The notes under the pieces are model-generated. The model had not been told where the DNA came from and did no database searches. It saw only the letters and a list, made by a program, of their open reading frames with translations. From Ignavibacteriales bacterium (lineage in GTDB: Bacteria > Bacteroidota > Ignavibacteria > Ignavibacteriales > Melioribacteraceae), in contig JAPLFG010000003.1 in NCBI GenBank assembly GCA_026390795.1, positions 930,001 through 994,000 on the forward strand: DNA of 64,000 nucleotides, written 5' to 3'. This document shows positions 24,689 through 32,784 of the stretch, in pieces. Numbering within the stretch: the first letter of the stretch is position 1; the number at the start of each line of letters is the position of its first letter. The translations under genes and the position numbers were made by a program.

Positions 24689-25732
24689 TCACATTTTCGA
24701 ATCCTTGTCTACAGATAAAATAAAATTGATTAGCCCTTCCATATAAATTTTCTGGTCATCATACATGCACATATGACTGCCGTTAGGACAATATAGATAT
24801 TTTCCTTTCGGCAGCTGTGTAGAAATCCATTTCATATGTTCCGAATCCATCGTATCATTCTTTGCGCCGATAACTAATGTAGGAACTTTAATTTTAGGAA
24901 GTTCTTTCTTTATATCCCACTTTTCAAGTTTACCTGAAATTCCGAATTCGCTCGGACCCTGCATAGTCACGTACAGCGACTGATTCATTTTTGCGAACGA
25001 TCTGTTTACGGGTTCCGGCCATTGGTCGGCCGGCATTCTTAAAATGTGAAGTTGATAAAAATTCGGAATTAACAATTCCATGTATTTGGGATTTTCGAAA
25101 TCACCTTTTGATTCAATAGACTTAATCTCACCTAAAATTTTAGGATCCATCTGTTTAGCTAAAACGTCATCGGCATATTTTTTATAATCGGGGCAACTTG
25201 CCATCATATTGGAAATAATGAGTCCTTTCAAATTTTCTTGATACTTTAAAGCGTATTGCATTGCTAGAATACCGCCCCATGAATGACCAAGCAGATAAAA
25301 ATTATCTTTTGTGAGATTGAGTGCTTTACGAACCTGCTCAACTTCTTCCACATAACGAGGAAGATCCCATAAAGCTGTATCCTTTGGATTGTCGGAATTT
25401 CCACAGCCTAATTGATCATAGTAAATAAATTCTATTCCTTCTGCAGGTAAAAAACTTTCGAAGCATTCAAAGTATTCGTGGGTTGCGCCCGGTCCGCCAT
25501 TTAAAAGCAGCAATTTTATTTTCGGATTATTTCCGTAACTCTTGGTCCAGATATTAAATTTACCTTTAGAGGTTTCAATCGGAATGATTTTAATACCGCC
25601 GGTTTGTACTGCATCCGAATTCCTTGCGTAATAGTTGGAGTCTTGTAAAGAAGATTTTTTTTCTCCACCACACGAAGGCAATGATAATAATGACAATAGA
25701 ATGAGGGTTAACTGCTTATATATGTTTTTCAT
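24689..25732 (-). CDS. Proline iminopeptidase-family alpha/beta hydrolase, lipoprotein
   Basis: A 347-aa alpha/beta hydrolase behind a lipoprotein signal (LPSC, lipidated C21). The proline-iminopeptidase family motifs are clear: LLLNGGPGATHEY (oxyanion HGGPG-type), YYDQLGCGNSD, nucleophile S151 in LLGHSWGGILAMQYAL, Asp in VIGAKNDTMDSEH and His in PNGSHMCMYDD. It should cleave N-terminal proline or related peptides, here in the periplasm or at the outer membrane, unlike the usual cytoplasmic enzyme. Standalone leftward gene between radA and the flavin reductase. Confidence 0.88.
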   Translation of the reverse strand: MKNIYKQLTLILLSLLSLPSCGGEKKSSLQDSNYYARNSDAVQTGGIKIIPIETSKGKFNIWTKSYGNNPKIKLLLLNGGPGATHEYFECFESFLPAEGIEFIYYDQLGCGNSDNPKDTALWDLPRYVEEVEQVRKALNLTKDNFYLLGHSWGGILAMQYALKYQENLKGLIISNMMASCPDYKKYADDVLAKQMDPKILGEIKSIESKGDFENPKYMELLIPNFYQLHILRMPADQWPEPVNRSFAKMNQSLYVTMQGPSEFGISGKLEKWDIKKELPKIKVPTLVIGAKNDTMDSEHMKWISTQLPKGKYLYCPNGSHMCMYDDQKIYMEGLINFILSVDKDSKM

Positions 25733-25787
25733 TTCTATACTCCGATGTGATAATCGAAATATAAAAAATTTTAGAAAGGATTATTAC

Positions 25788-27137
25788 TTAAAAAAGAATT
25801 TGGTTTATTGCAGATGTAAGATTATCGATAGGAATAATTTCTATTGCCGATTTACTTTTAACCGATTTGAAATTATTTGAGGGGACAACAATTTTTTTAA
25901 ATCCGAGTTTTGCCGCTTCCTGAATTCGTTTGTCTATATTACTAACACTTCTAACTTCACCACCAAGACCAACTTCTCCAACTACAACCGTATCATTTCT
26001 GGCAAACTTATTAGAGAAGTTCGATGCTATCGCACAGCAGACAGCAAGATCAACTGCCGGTTCATCAATTCTAATTCCGCCTGCAATATTTAGAAATACA
26101 TTTTGAGCCGACAAACGAAGATTAGCTCTCTTTTCAAGAACAGCTAATAAAATTGAAAGACGGCGGTAATCAAATCCGGTTGCTACACGCTGTGGATTTC
26201 CATAAGAAGACGGTGTTACCAACGCCTGCACTTCCAGAAGAATCGGACGGGTGCCTTCCATGCTCGATGTTACTACTGAGCCGGTGATTTCTTTTTCCTG
26301 TTCACTCAGAAATATCTCGCTCGGATTTTTGACTTCCCGCAATCCGTCGTCATGCATTTCAAAAATACCGATCTCGTTTGTACTTCCGAACCGGTTTTTC
26401 TGAGCGCGTAATATTCTGTAAGAGTAACTTCGTTCACCTTCAAATTGCAGAACAGTATCAACAATATGCTCAAGAACTTTTGGTCCTGCTATGGCTCCTT
26501 CTTTTGTTACATGACCAACAATTATAATTGCGCAATGTTTCTTTTTTGCCAATTGCATAAGTTCAGCTGTACATTCGCGTATTTGTGTTATTGTGCCGGG
26601 CGCGTTATCAAAATCTGTCTTATATGTAGTTTGAATAGAGTCAATTATTACAACTTCGGGTGAATGTTTTCCGATTGCATTAAGAATAATATCAAGATCG
26701 GTTTCTGTCATTACGGAAATTTTTTCCGAATGAACTTTCAATCTTTTTGCGCGGAGATTTATTTGATTTGCCGACTCCTCTCCCGTTACATATAAAACTT
26801 CACTTTTAATTTTAGCAGCGGCTTGCATTACAAGCGTTGATTTACCAATCCCCGGATCTCCGCCAATTAAAACAACCGAACCAGGCATCAAACCGCCTCC
26901 AAGAACACGGTCGAATTCCTCAATATTTGTTTTTATTCTATCTTCACTTTGATGAGCAGCCGTATTCAATTTTGTAATTGATGATTCCCCGGTGAATTTT
27001 TTCTTTGAAGATTTTTTTTCTTCAATTAATTCTTCAGTAAAAGAATTCCAGCTTTCGCATGAAGGGCATTTACCAAGCCATCTTAATTCTTCGTGACCGC
27101 AATTCGAACAAATATATTTTATTCTATTCTTAGCCAT
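25788..27137 (-). CDS. radA: DNA repair protein RadA/Sms
   Basis: RadA is a RecA-like, DnaB-type hexameric ATPase that drives branch migration in recombination. The 449-aa protein has the C4 zinc finger (C10, C13, C24, C27), Walker A GGDPGIGKST near residue 91, the RadA-specific KNRFG motif (AQKNRFGSTNEIG), and the C-terminal Lon-protease-like domain (RVATGFDYRRLSILLAVLEKRAN to the end). Length is normal. Its start overlaps the stop of the upstream ABC ATPase gene by 1 nt. Confidence 0.96.
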   Translation of the reverse strand: MAKNRIKYICSNCGHEELRWLGKCPSCESWNSFTEELIEEKKSSKKKFTGESSITKLNTAAHQSEDRIKTNIEEFDRVLGGGLMPGSVVLIGGDPGIGKSTLVMQAAAKIKSEVLYVTGEESANQINLRAKRLKVHSEKISVMTETDLDIILNAIGKHSPEVVIIDSIQTTYKTDFDNAPGTITQIRECTAELMQLAKKKHCAIIIVGHVTKEGAIAGPKVLEHIVDTVLQFEGERSYSYRILRAQKNRFGSTNEIGIFEMHDDGLREVKNPSEIFLSEQEKEITGSVVTSSMEGTRPILLEVQALVTPSSYGNPQRVATGFDYRRLSILLAVLEKRANLRLSAQNVFLNIAGGIRIDEPAVDLAVCCAIASNFSNKFARNDTVVVGEVGLGGEVRSVSNIDKRIQEAAKLGFKKIVVPSNNFKSVKSKSAIEIIPIDNLTSAINQILF

Positions 27138-27868
27138 CAGAATCCGGTTCTCTGAATAAAATTTTTAACTACGGAATCAGTACTTTCAAGTACTTCTTTA
27201 GGTGTACCTTTAAAATATATTTTCCCCTCGTGCATCATCGCAATTTTATCAGCTGTATTTTTAACACTGAACATATCATGGGTGACAATAATCGAAGTTA
27301 CTTTCAATTTTTGATTTAGGTCTTTGATTAAATCATCTATCGAATCGGACATTATCGGGTCGAGACCGGTAGTCGGTTCGTCATACAAAATATATTCCGG
27401 GTTTGAAACTAAGGCGCGTGCAAGTCCCACACGTTTTTTCATTCCGCCTGAGAGTTCGGAAGGTTTTAAGTTTTGAGTGCCGGGTAAACCTACCAATTCA
27501 AGTTTTTCTGCAACTATTTTATTTATCATTTCTTTTGAATATCCGATATCATTTTCTACAAGAGCAATTCCAACATTTTCTTCTACGGTCATAGAATCAA
27601 ATAACGCTGCTCCTTGAAAAAGAAAACCGAACTTCCGCCTTATTTTATAAAGTTCCTTCTGCGCAAGCTCGCTTATAATTTTTCCATCGAATTTTATATA
27701 TCCTTCGTCGGGTTGAAGTAATCCTACTATATGCTTAAGAAGTACACTTTTCCCGCAGCCGCTTCTACCAATTATAGCAAGCGACTCTCCTTCTTTGATC
27801 TCGAGATTTACGCCGCGAAGAACATTATTGGCGCCAAAACTTTTGTGCAGATTTACTATTTCAATCAT
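27137..27868 (-). CDS. MlaF-type ABC transporter ATP-binding protein
   Basis: A 243-aa ABC ATPase closest in style to MlaF/Ttg2A of the phospholipid transport system: Walker A IIGRSGCGKSVLLKHI, signature LSGGMKKRVGLARAL, Walker B YILYDEPTTGLDPIMSD, and H-loop IIVTHDMFSV. The LSGGMKKR variant and KHIVGLL are typical of MlaF. It would energise lipid movement between the membranes. The MlaE permease and MlaD substrate-binding genes are not adjacent here. It is the first gene of a pair with radA (1-nt overlap). Confidence 0.85.
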   Translation of the reverse strand: MIEIVNLHKSFGANNVLRGVNLEIKEGESLAIIGRSGCGKSVLLKHIVGLLQPDEGYIKFDGKIISELAQKELYKIRRKFGFLFQGAALFDSMTVEENVGIALVENDIGYSKEMINKIVAEKLELVGLPGTQNLKPSELSGGMKKRVGLARALVSNPEYILYDEPTTGLDPIMSDSIDDLIKDLNQKLKVTSIIVTHDMFSVKNTADKIAMMHEGKIYFKGTPKEVLESTDSVVKNFIQRTGF

Positions 27869-27945
27869 GAAATACTGGTTTGAATTTTATTCCGGATTAA
27901 ATATATAAAAGAAAAGAATGTTATTCGATTTGAAATTTAACAAAA

Positions 27946-27991
27946 GAATAGAACGCAGAGTTTTACTATCATATTGTTCTGCGTTCTATTC
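27946..27991 (-). terminator. Strong terminator of the respiratory operon
   Basis: Perfect 14-bp stem GAATAGAACGCAGA / TCTGCGTTCTATTC with an 18-nt loop, directly downstream (leftward) of the 7-haem cytochrome gene; read leftward the stem is followed by ttttgttaaattt. Confidence 0.87.
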
Positions 27992-28000
27992 AAAATCTAT

Positions 28001-29509
28001 TTATGGGTTAACTCCGGTATGGCATTCAACACAAGCCATTTCTTTCCACGCATCGCCGCTCTCTTTATCGGGATGTTTGAATATTAGGAATGCATTTATC
28101 GGTGAAACTTCCAATTTATCCGGCGGTCCTTGTGCATTTATTAGATGACATTGATTACAATCCCTTTTTATTACTCTGCCTTGAGGGGTTGCGTGATTAT
28201 CATTATGGCAGCGGAAACACCCCATAAATTCCATATGTCCAATATTATTAGGATAGACATTCCACCGGACTTTCATTTCCGGGAAAATATTTTTCTTAAA
28301 TGCTTCCTGAATTCCTTGAACTGCCTTATCAACTAAATATTTTTTATTCGAATAAATATCGGGATACTTCTCTTTGTAATATTTGTTTATCTCATCTCTA
28401 ATAACAATCATTGCCGTATCGGTAGTAGAAAATTTCTTGTCCATAATTTCAAGCGCCTTGGATTTTATCCAAGGAAGTTCTTTTGGAATTGTGCCAGCCG
28501 CAAGTGCATTATTTAAGAAGAATGTTGGCGGCTGATAATTATGAGACGGTCTGTTGTGACAATCCATGCAGTCCATTGTGCGTGTCTGCATTGTATCCAA
28601 TGCACTTTTTGTAACACTTTCATTTTTGTCTTGATAAACAAACACTTCACCGGTTTTTAAGTTAGTATATCTAACCCAAGGAATTTTTTCACGTTTACTA
28701 TCGGCAGATTTGTATTCTATCTTAACATTTGGGTTAATGTGCCAATGAATTCCTTCTTGAGTTCCAAGTGCGCTTATTTGAGCACCAATTTTCATCGTCA
28801 AAGAAATATCCCACTCAGAATTATTTTCATCGGGCATATAATGTCTTTGAGTTACAAGTTTTCTAGAATAAAATTTTTGAGGCCAATGACATTGTTCGCA
28901 CGTCTCACGTGCCGGGCGTAAGTTTGAGATCGGCGTTTCAATTGGTCTTGGTACGGTACCCAGAGTAACAGCATAAACTTGGTACAAACCGGAAAGTTTA
29001 GATCTAACATACCAGCTTGCGCCTGTTCCAACATGGCAATCAACACAGGCTACTCTTGCATGAGGTGAATTTTGATATGCTGTGTATTCAGGTGCCATCA
29101 CATTGTGGCAGAGTTTACCACAAAACTCAACCGATTCCGTGTAATGAAATGCTTCGTAACTGCCGAACGCAGTTAGAAAAAGAAAAATTGTTGTTCCAGC
29201 AGCAAATATAAAGAAGGCATGTCTGTGGCGGATATTGTTTAGATTTACCTGTGGCCACTCTGTTGCAGGGAGAATATGTTTTTTCCGATCTCTTCTAACC
29301 TTTAGAAACATACCGACAGGAATTATTACCAAACCCATAAACAAAAATCCGGGGAGAATTATATATACAACTAGTCCTAAGTAAGTTCCTCCTCCGGAAG
29401 TGAAGGTGATAACAAATAAAAAGATTATCATGAAAAGACTGATCAATGCAATAGTAGCACCAACCAATGAAACCCAATTTTGAGATGAATGAGGTAATTT
29501 TAGTTTCAT
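28001..29509 (-). CDS. NapC/NirT-like membrane multihaem (7-haem) cytochrome c
   Basis: A 502-aa protein with three N-terminal membrane segments (about 14-38, 44-66, 97-118) and a periplasmic domain with seven haem sites: one unusual Cx3CH (FCGKLCHNV) and six CxxCH (CVDCH, CEQCH, CMDCH, CFRCH, CNQCH, CVECH). The stretch CGKLCH...YQNSPHARVACVDCH is typical of NapC/NirT/NrfH relatives that pass electrons from membrane quinol or a bc complex to periplasmic acceptors. It is the last gene of the Rieske-cytochrome b operon, 157 nt after the 9-haem gene, with a strong terminator right after it. Confidence 0.88.
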   Translation of the reverse strand: MKLKLPHSSQNWVSLVGATIALISLFMIIFLFVITFTSGGGTYLGLVVYIILPGFLFMGLVIIPVGMFLKVRRDRKKHILPATEWPQVNLNNIRHRHAFFIFAAGTTIFLFLTAFGSYEAFHYTESVEFCGKLCHNVMAPEYTAYQNSPHARVACVDCHVGTGASWYVRSKLSGLYQVYAVTLGTVPRPIETPISNLRPARETCEQCHWPQKFYSRKLVTQRHYMPDENNSEWDISLTMKIGAQISALGTQEGIHWHINPNVKIEYKSADSKREKIPWVRYTNLKTGEVFVYQDKNESVTKSALDTMQTRTMDCMDCHNRPSHNYQPPTFFLNNALAAGTIPKELPWIKSKALEIMDKKFSTTDTAMIVIRDEINKYYKEKYPDIYSNKKYLVDKAVQGIQEAFKKNIFPEMKVRWNVYPNNIGHMEFMGCFRCHNDNHATPQGRVIKRDCNQCHLINAQGPPDKLEVSPINAFLIFKHPDKESGDAWKEMACVECHTGVNP

Positions 29510-29666
29510 TTCATTCCTTGTTTATAAATTTAAATTTTATTTACCGGGATAAATCAAAAAGATTTTAACCTTCTGGGGCAAACTTAGTCAGCGCGGGCTA
29601 AAAATCCAAGACCTTATTCTCTGAATTAAGCCGTTTATGAAAGAAAATGATAGCTTATACAATATT

Positions 29667-30944
29667 TTATTTAGTGGTTTTTTTCTCTTTGTCTTTTATT
29701 TTTAAATATAGCGCTACAACAACTAGGAGAAATACTAATGTTGCTACCGCAAAACCATTTCTGCGTGTATAATATTCATCAATTTCTTTTTGTGCCATTA
29801 AAGAGGCTTTATTGGAAATTGCTATACCCTCATTTGTTCTTGCACTAACTTTAGTCGAATCGAATGTGTGAATCAATGTTCTCGATTGAATAAGTGCCTG
29901 TTTAGCATCCTGCAAGAGAAAGCCAATCTCAATATCATTCATCCCTTTCTTCTTAACTTCTAAATATTTTGCATCTGCCATCGCAAATTGATTCTTCAAA
30001 TTTGTCAGCGATGAATATATTTTTTTCGCAGCAGCGTAACCTTCATCTCCGGATGAATGACACTCAACACATTTCGAATCTTTTCCCACACCGATCATTT
30101 CATCCGTCGGTTTTAATACTGCATGATTGCCGTGGCATTGTTCGCATCCGTGAAAATCTTGTTCTTCAAAAGCTTTTGACATTTTTGTGGAGTTGAAGTA
30201 TTCCATGTTGCTCACATGACAGGTTCCGCATACATTAGAAATTGAGGTAACTCCGGGAGGAATTGCACCATGATTACCGTGGCAATCGTTACAAGCCGGA
30301 GCGCCAACATCTTTCATCTTAAGAAGCGCTACTCCGTGAACACTTTTCGAATATTCTTCCAGTTGATTGCTTGGAAGATTATATTTTTTCATCAACTCCG
30401 AATTACCATGGCATTTATTGCAAGTACCCGGAACATTCAAAGCATAAACAGTCGAACGCGGATCTTTAGCAGGAAGTATTGAATGTGCAGAATGGCAGCT
30501 GGCACACTCTGCTACATTTTCATCTCCCGTTAAAAGTTTTTTACCATGCACGCTGGTGTAATATTGCTCAACTTGATCTGTTTCTATTCTTGGTTGAAAA
30601 ACTCTCATGACATTTATATCTGAGTGGCATTTTCCGCAGAATTTAGGAATGTCCTTGTGTTTAGGTACACCAACAAATCCTTTTGAAGGACTCATAGCAA
30701 TTTCTTGATCATCGCTTGTCGGGTCTCCGCCATGGCAAGATGAACATGAAATGTTTGCATGACGGTGGATATCGTTTTCAGAAAAATCTTTTGGCAGATT
30801 ATCAATTTCTTTATGGCATGAATAACAATGATCTTCTTTTGAGCTCTGTATATTTTTATTTTCTTTCTGAGCGGAAATTACAACACCGAGTATAAACGAG
30901 ATTGTTATAAAATATATCGATAAGTTAAAAAATCTTTTTCTCAT
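29667..30944 (-). CDS. Nine-haem periplasmic cytochrome c with C-terminal membrane anchor
   Basis: A 425-aa protein with signal peptide (FFNLSIYFITISFILGVVISAQ) and nine CxxCH haem motifs in order: CYSCH, CSSCH, CGKCH, CASCH, CNKCH, CNDCH, CGTCH, CEQCH, CVECH. After the haem domain comes a helical stretch and one C-terminal membrane segment (VATLVFLLVVVALYL) with a Lys-rich cytoplasmic end. The ATG at 30944 has GGA seven nt upstream; a longer frame to 31040 would run through the cytochrome b gene end and lacks support. It sits between the cytochrome b and NapC-like genes, so it likely takes the place of cytochrome c1/f as electron acceptor of the complex. Confidence 0.9.
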   Translation of the reverse strand: MRKRFFNLSIYFITISFILGVVISAQKENKNIQSSKEDHCYSCHKEIDNLPKDFSENDIHRHANISCSSCHGGDPTSDDQEIAMSPSKGFVGVPKHKDIPKFCGKCHSDINVMRVFQPRIETDQVEQYYTSVHGKKLLTGDENVAECASCHSAHSILPAKDPRSTVYALNVPGTCNKCHGNSELMKKYNLPSNQLEEYSKSVHGVALLKMKDVGAPACNDCHGNHGAIPPGVTSISNVCGTCHVSNMEYFNSTKMSKAFEEQDFHGCEQCHGNHAVLKPTDEMIGVGKDSKCVECHSSGDEGYAAAKKIYSSLTNLKNQFAMADAKYLEVKKKGMNDIEIGFLLQDAKQALIQSRTLIHTFDSTKVSARTNEGIAISNKASLMAQKEIDEYYTRRNGFAVATLVFLLVVVALYLKIKDKEKKTTK

Positions 30945-30955
30945 GTTAGTATTCC

Positions 30956-32038
30956 CTATACTAAATAACCGATGACGGTCATTATCACAATGAACGCAAC
31001 AATAATAATTCCAATTAAGGTTAAAGGCTGAATTTTCCAATTGTGTTTATGCTTCACTTTAATGTATGGAACCAGCATCCAGACAATACCCGCAACGCCA
31101 AAAAACAATACTCCGAGCAACTCGCCTTCTAGAAATAAAATATGCGCTGGAAGAAGTTTCAGTGACTGGAACATGAACATAAAGTACCATTCAGGTTTTA
31201 TTCCGGCAGGAGCTGCCGCAAAAGCATCAGCCTTATTTCCTAATTCCCACGGGAAATAAAGTGCTAAAAAAATCAAAATATTAAAAACAATAACCCACAA
31301 AAGAAGATCTTTCAAAGCAAAATCCGGAAAAAAAGAAATATACTTTTTCTTTTCTTCCGGTAAATTTTTGAAATGTTCCGGCTCGTGCATTCCTTGACGC
31401 TGAATAAACAATAAATGAAATGTTAAAAAAACAGTAAATATGGCAGGAAGAATTGCAACGTGAATTCCAAAGAAACGTGATAGAGTGGCGCCAGTTACTT
31501 CTTCACCGCCTCGCAAAAATGTTTTTAACGGTTCTCCAATTACCGGAACAACTCCGACGATATCTGTTCCAACCTTTGTAGCAAAATATGCAAGTTCATT
31601 CCATGGCAAAAGATAACCACTGAATCCGAATGCAAGGGTAAGAACCAAAACAATAAAGCCGGTTATCCAAGTTAACTCGCGCGGTTTTTCATAAGCTTTG
31701 GAAAAGAAAACACTGAACATATGAATAAAAGCAAAGAACACTAATAAATTTGCCGACCAACTGTGCACATTTCTTATCAACCACCCGAATCTAACTTCGG
31801 TTACTATGAAGCGTACACTTTCGTAGGCACTGTCTTCGCCCGGTCTATAATAAAGAAGGAGAAGTATTCCTGTTAGTAACTGGACCAAAAACAAAAACAG
31901 AGTTACCCCGCCCATATAATACCACATTGAATGTTTATGGACAGGAACCTTTTTGTGCTTGAGCATATTATTTAACGGAGAGAGATCATACCGTTCATCA
32001 ATCCATGAAATAATTTTATTTCCAATATTCCCGATCAT
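30956..32038 (-). CDS. Cytochrome b6-type cytochrome b with fused subunit IV region
   Basis: A 360-aa quinol-oxidising cytochrome b. The N-terminal two thirds resembles cytochrome b6 closely ([59 protein letters not shown]). The two haem His pairs are spaced 13 and 14 residues apart, the b6-type spacing in the second pair. The remainder supplies a subunit IV-like part with the Qo motif PEWY. The Cys that binds haem c-prime in b6f complexes (FYC) is Tyr here (WYYMGG). It lies 3 nt after the Rieske gene and 11 nt before the 9-haem cytochrome. Confidence 0.94.
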   Translation of the reverse strand: MIGNIGNKIISWIDERYDLSPLNNMLKHKKVPVHKHSMWYYMGGVTLFLFLVQLLTGILLLLYYRPGEDSAYESVRFIVTEVRFGWLIRNVHSWSANLLVFFAFIHMFSVFFSKAYEKPRELTWITGFIVLVLTLAFGFSGYLLPWNELAYFATKVGTDIVGVVPVIGEPLKTFLRGGEEVTGATLSRFFGIHVAILPAIFTVFLTFHLLFIQRQGMHEPEHFKNLPEEKKKYISFFPDFALKDLLLWVIVFNILIFLALYFPWELGNKADAFAAAPAGIKPEWYFMFMFQSLKLLPAHILFLEGELLGVLFFGVAGIVWMLVPYIKVKHKHNWKIQPLTLIGIIIVAFIVIMTVIGYLV

Positions 32039-32041
32039 TGC

Positions 32042-32473
32042 TTAACCCATTTTAGTAATAACAATCTCATCTTTAATTATTTTTACATCATATTCTTCCA
32101 GGGGTCTTGGCGGCGGTCCTGAAACATTACGCCCGTTAAGATCATAAACGCCGTTATGACATGCACACCAGATCTGCTTTGTATCATTTTTATACTGTAC
32201 AATGCAGTCCAAATGTGTGCAGCTGGCGGACAACGCTTTATATTGATTGTCCTCTGTTTTAATTAGAATGACCGGCTTTCTACCAAACTTGACTATCTTG
32301 TAACTGTTGGTTGGAAACTCGGAACTCATTCCAGCTTTAACAGAATTCACTTTTGGCTCAGCGCTTTTGGGAGGAATTAAAAATGAAAAGATCGGATAAA
32401 ACACCGCTAAGATGCCGCCGATTCCTCCAACACTTAAAAGTGTGTTCAGAAATTTTCGTCTATCTAATTTCAT
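32042..32473 (-). CDS. Rieske [2Fe-2S] iron-sulfur protein
   Basis: A 143-aa Rieske protein of a bc/b6f-type complex. A twin-arginine-like signal anchor opens it (DRRKFLNTLLSVGGIGGILAVF), and both cluster-binding boxes are present: CTHLDC and CACHNGVYD, followed by the GPPPRPLEEY loop. The ATG at 32473 is preferred to an in-frame TTG two codons upstream. It transfers one electron from quinol to the haem chain; here the next acceptors are presumably the multihaem cytochromes encoded downstream. The gene ends 3 nt before cytochrome b. Confidence 0.95.
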   Translation of the reverse strand: MKLDRRKFLNTLLSVGGIGGILAVFYPIFSFLIPPKSAEPKVNSVKAGMSSEFPTNSYKIVKFGRKPVILIKTEDNQYKALSASCTHLDCIVQYKNDTKQIWCACHNGVYDLNGRNVSGPPPRPLEEYDVKIIKDEIVITKMG

Positions 32474-32526
32474 AACCAATTTATTTTTGATGAGAAATTC
32501 AATTAATTATTACCAAAACTTTTCTA

Positions 32527-32631
32527 TTACTGATCGCTAAATTCTTCCAATGGAAGTAGAATCTTCGCAATAAGATACGGGATTATGAATGGAAGGCAAA
32601 ACATAATTATCTGTGCAAATATTCCTTCCAA
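32527..32631 (-). CDS. Possible 34-aa single-span membrane peptide at the head of the Rieske/cytochrome b operon
   Basis: In the 311-nt gap 32474-32784, the minus strand holds a short frame: TTG at 32631 to TAA at 32527-32529. It reads as one hydrophobic span (GIFAQIIMFCLPFIIPYLI, then AKILLP) with a charged tail LEEFSDQ. The frame is also open upstream to another TTG at about 32661. It ends 53 nt before the Rieske ATG. Size and shape recall the small single-span subunits (PetG/L/M/N type) of b6f complexes, but I see no sequence match to them. Nothing else is recognisable in the gap. No good ribosome site for the TTG, so this stays tentative. Confidence 0.42.
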   Translation of the reverse strand: MEGIFAQIIMFCLPFIIPYLIAKILLPLEEFSDQ

Positions 32632-32784
32632 TACAAAAAATTTTATTATGCAAAGTGTCAATCCTCAAAATTTTTCTGAAATTATTAGCTGCCAAATAAA
32701 AAATTTCAACTCTTGAAAAATATTCCGATTTGATGAACGATTACCGAACCGAAACATTCCATTTTCGTGAACCCGGTTATTATT

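Noticed and set aside
32640-32665. TTGACA on the minus strand as a sigma70 -35 box for the Rieske operon
   Set aside because: No -10 hexamer at 16-18 bp; Bacteroidota promoters use other boxes. It also lies in the upstream extension of the small ORF.
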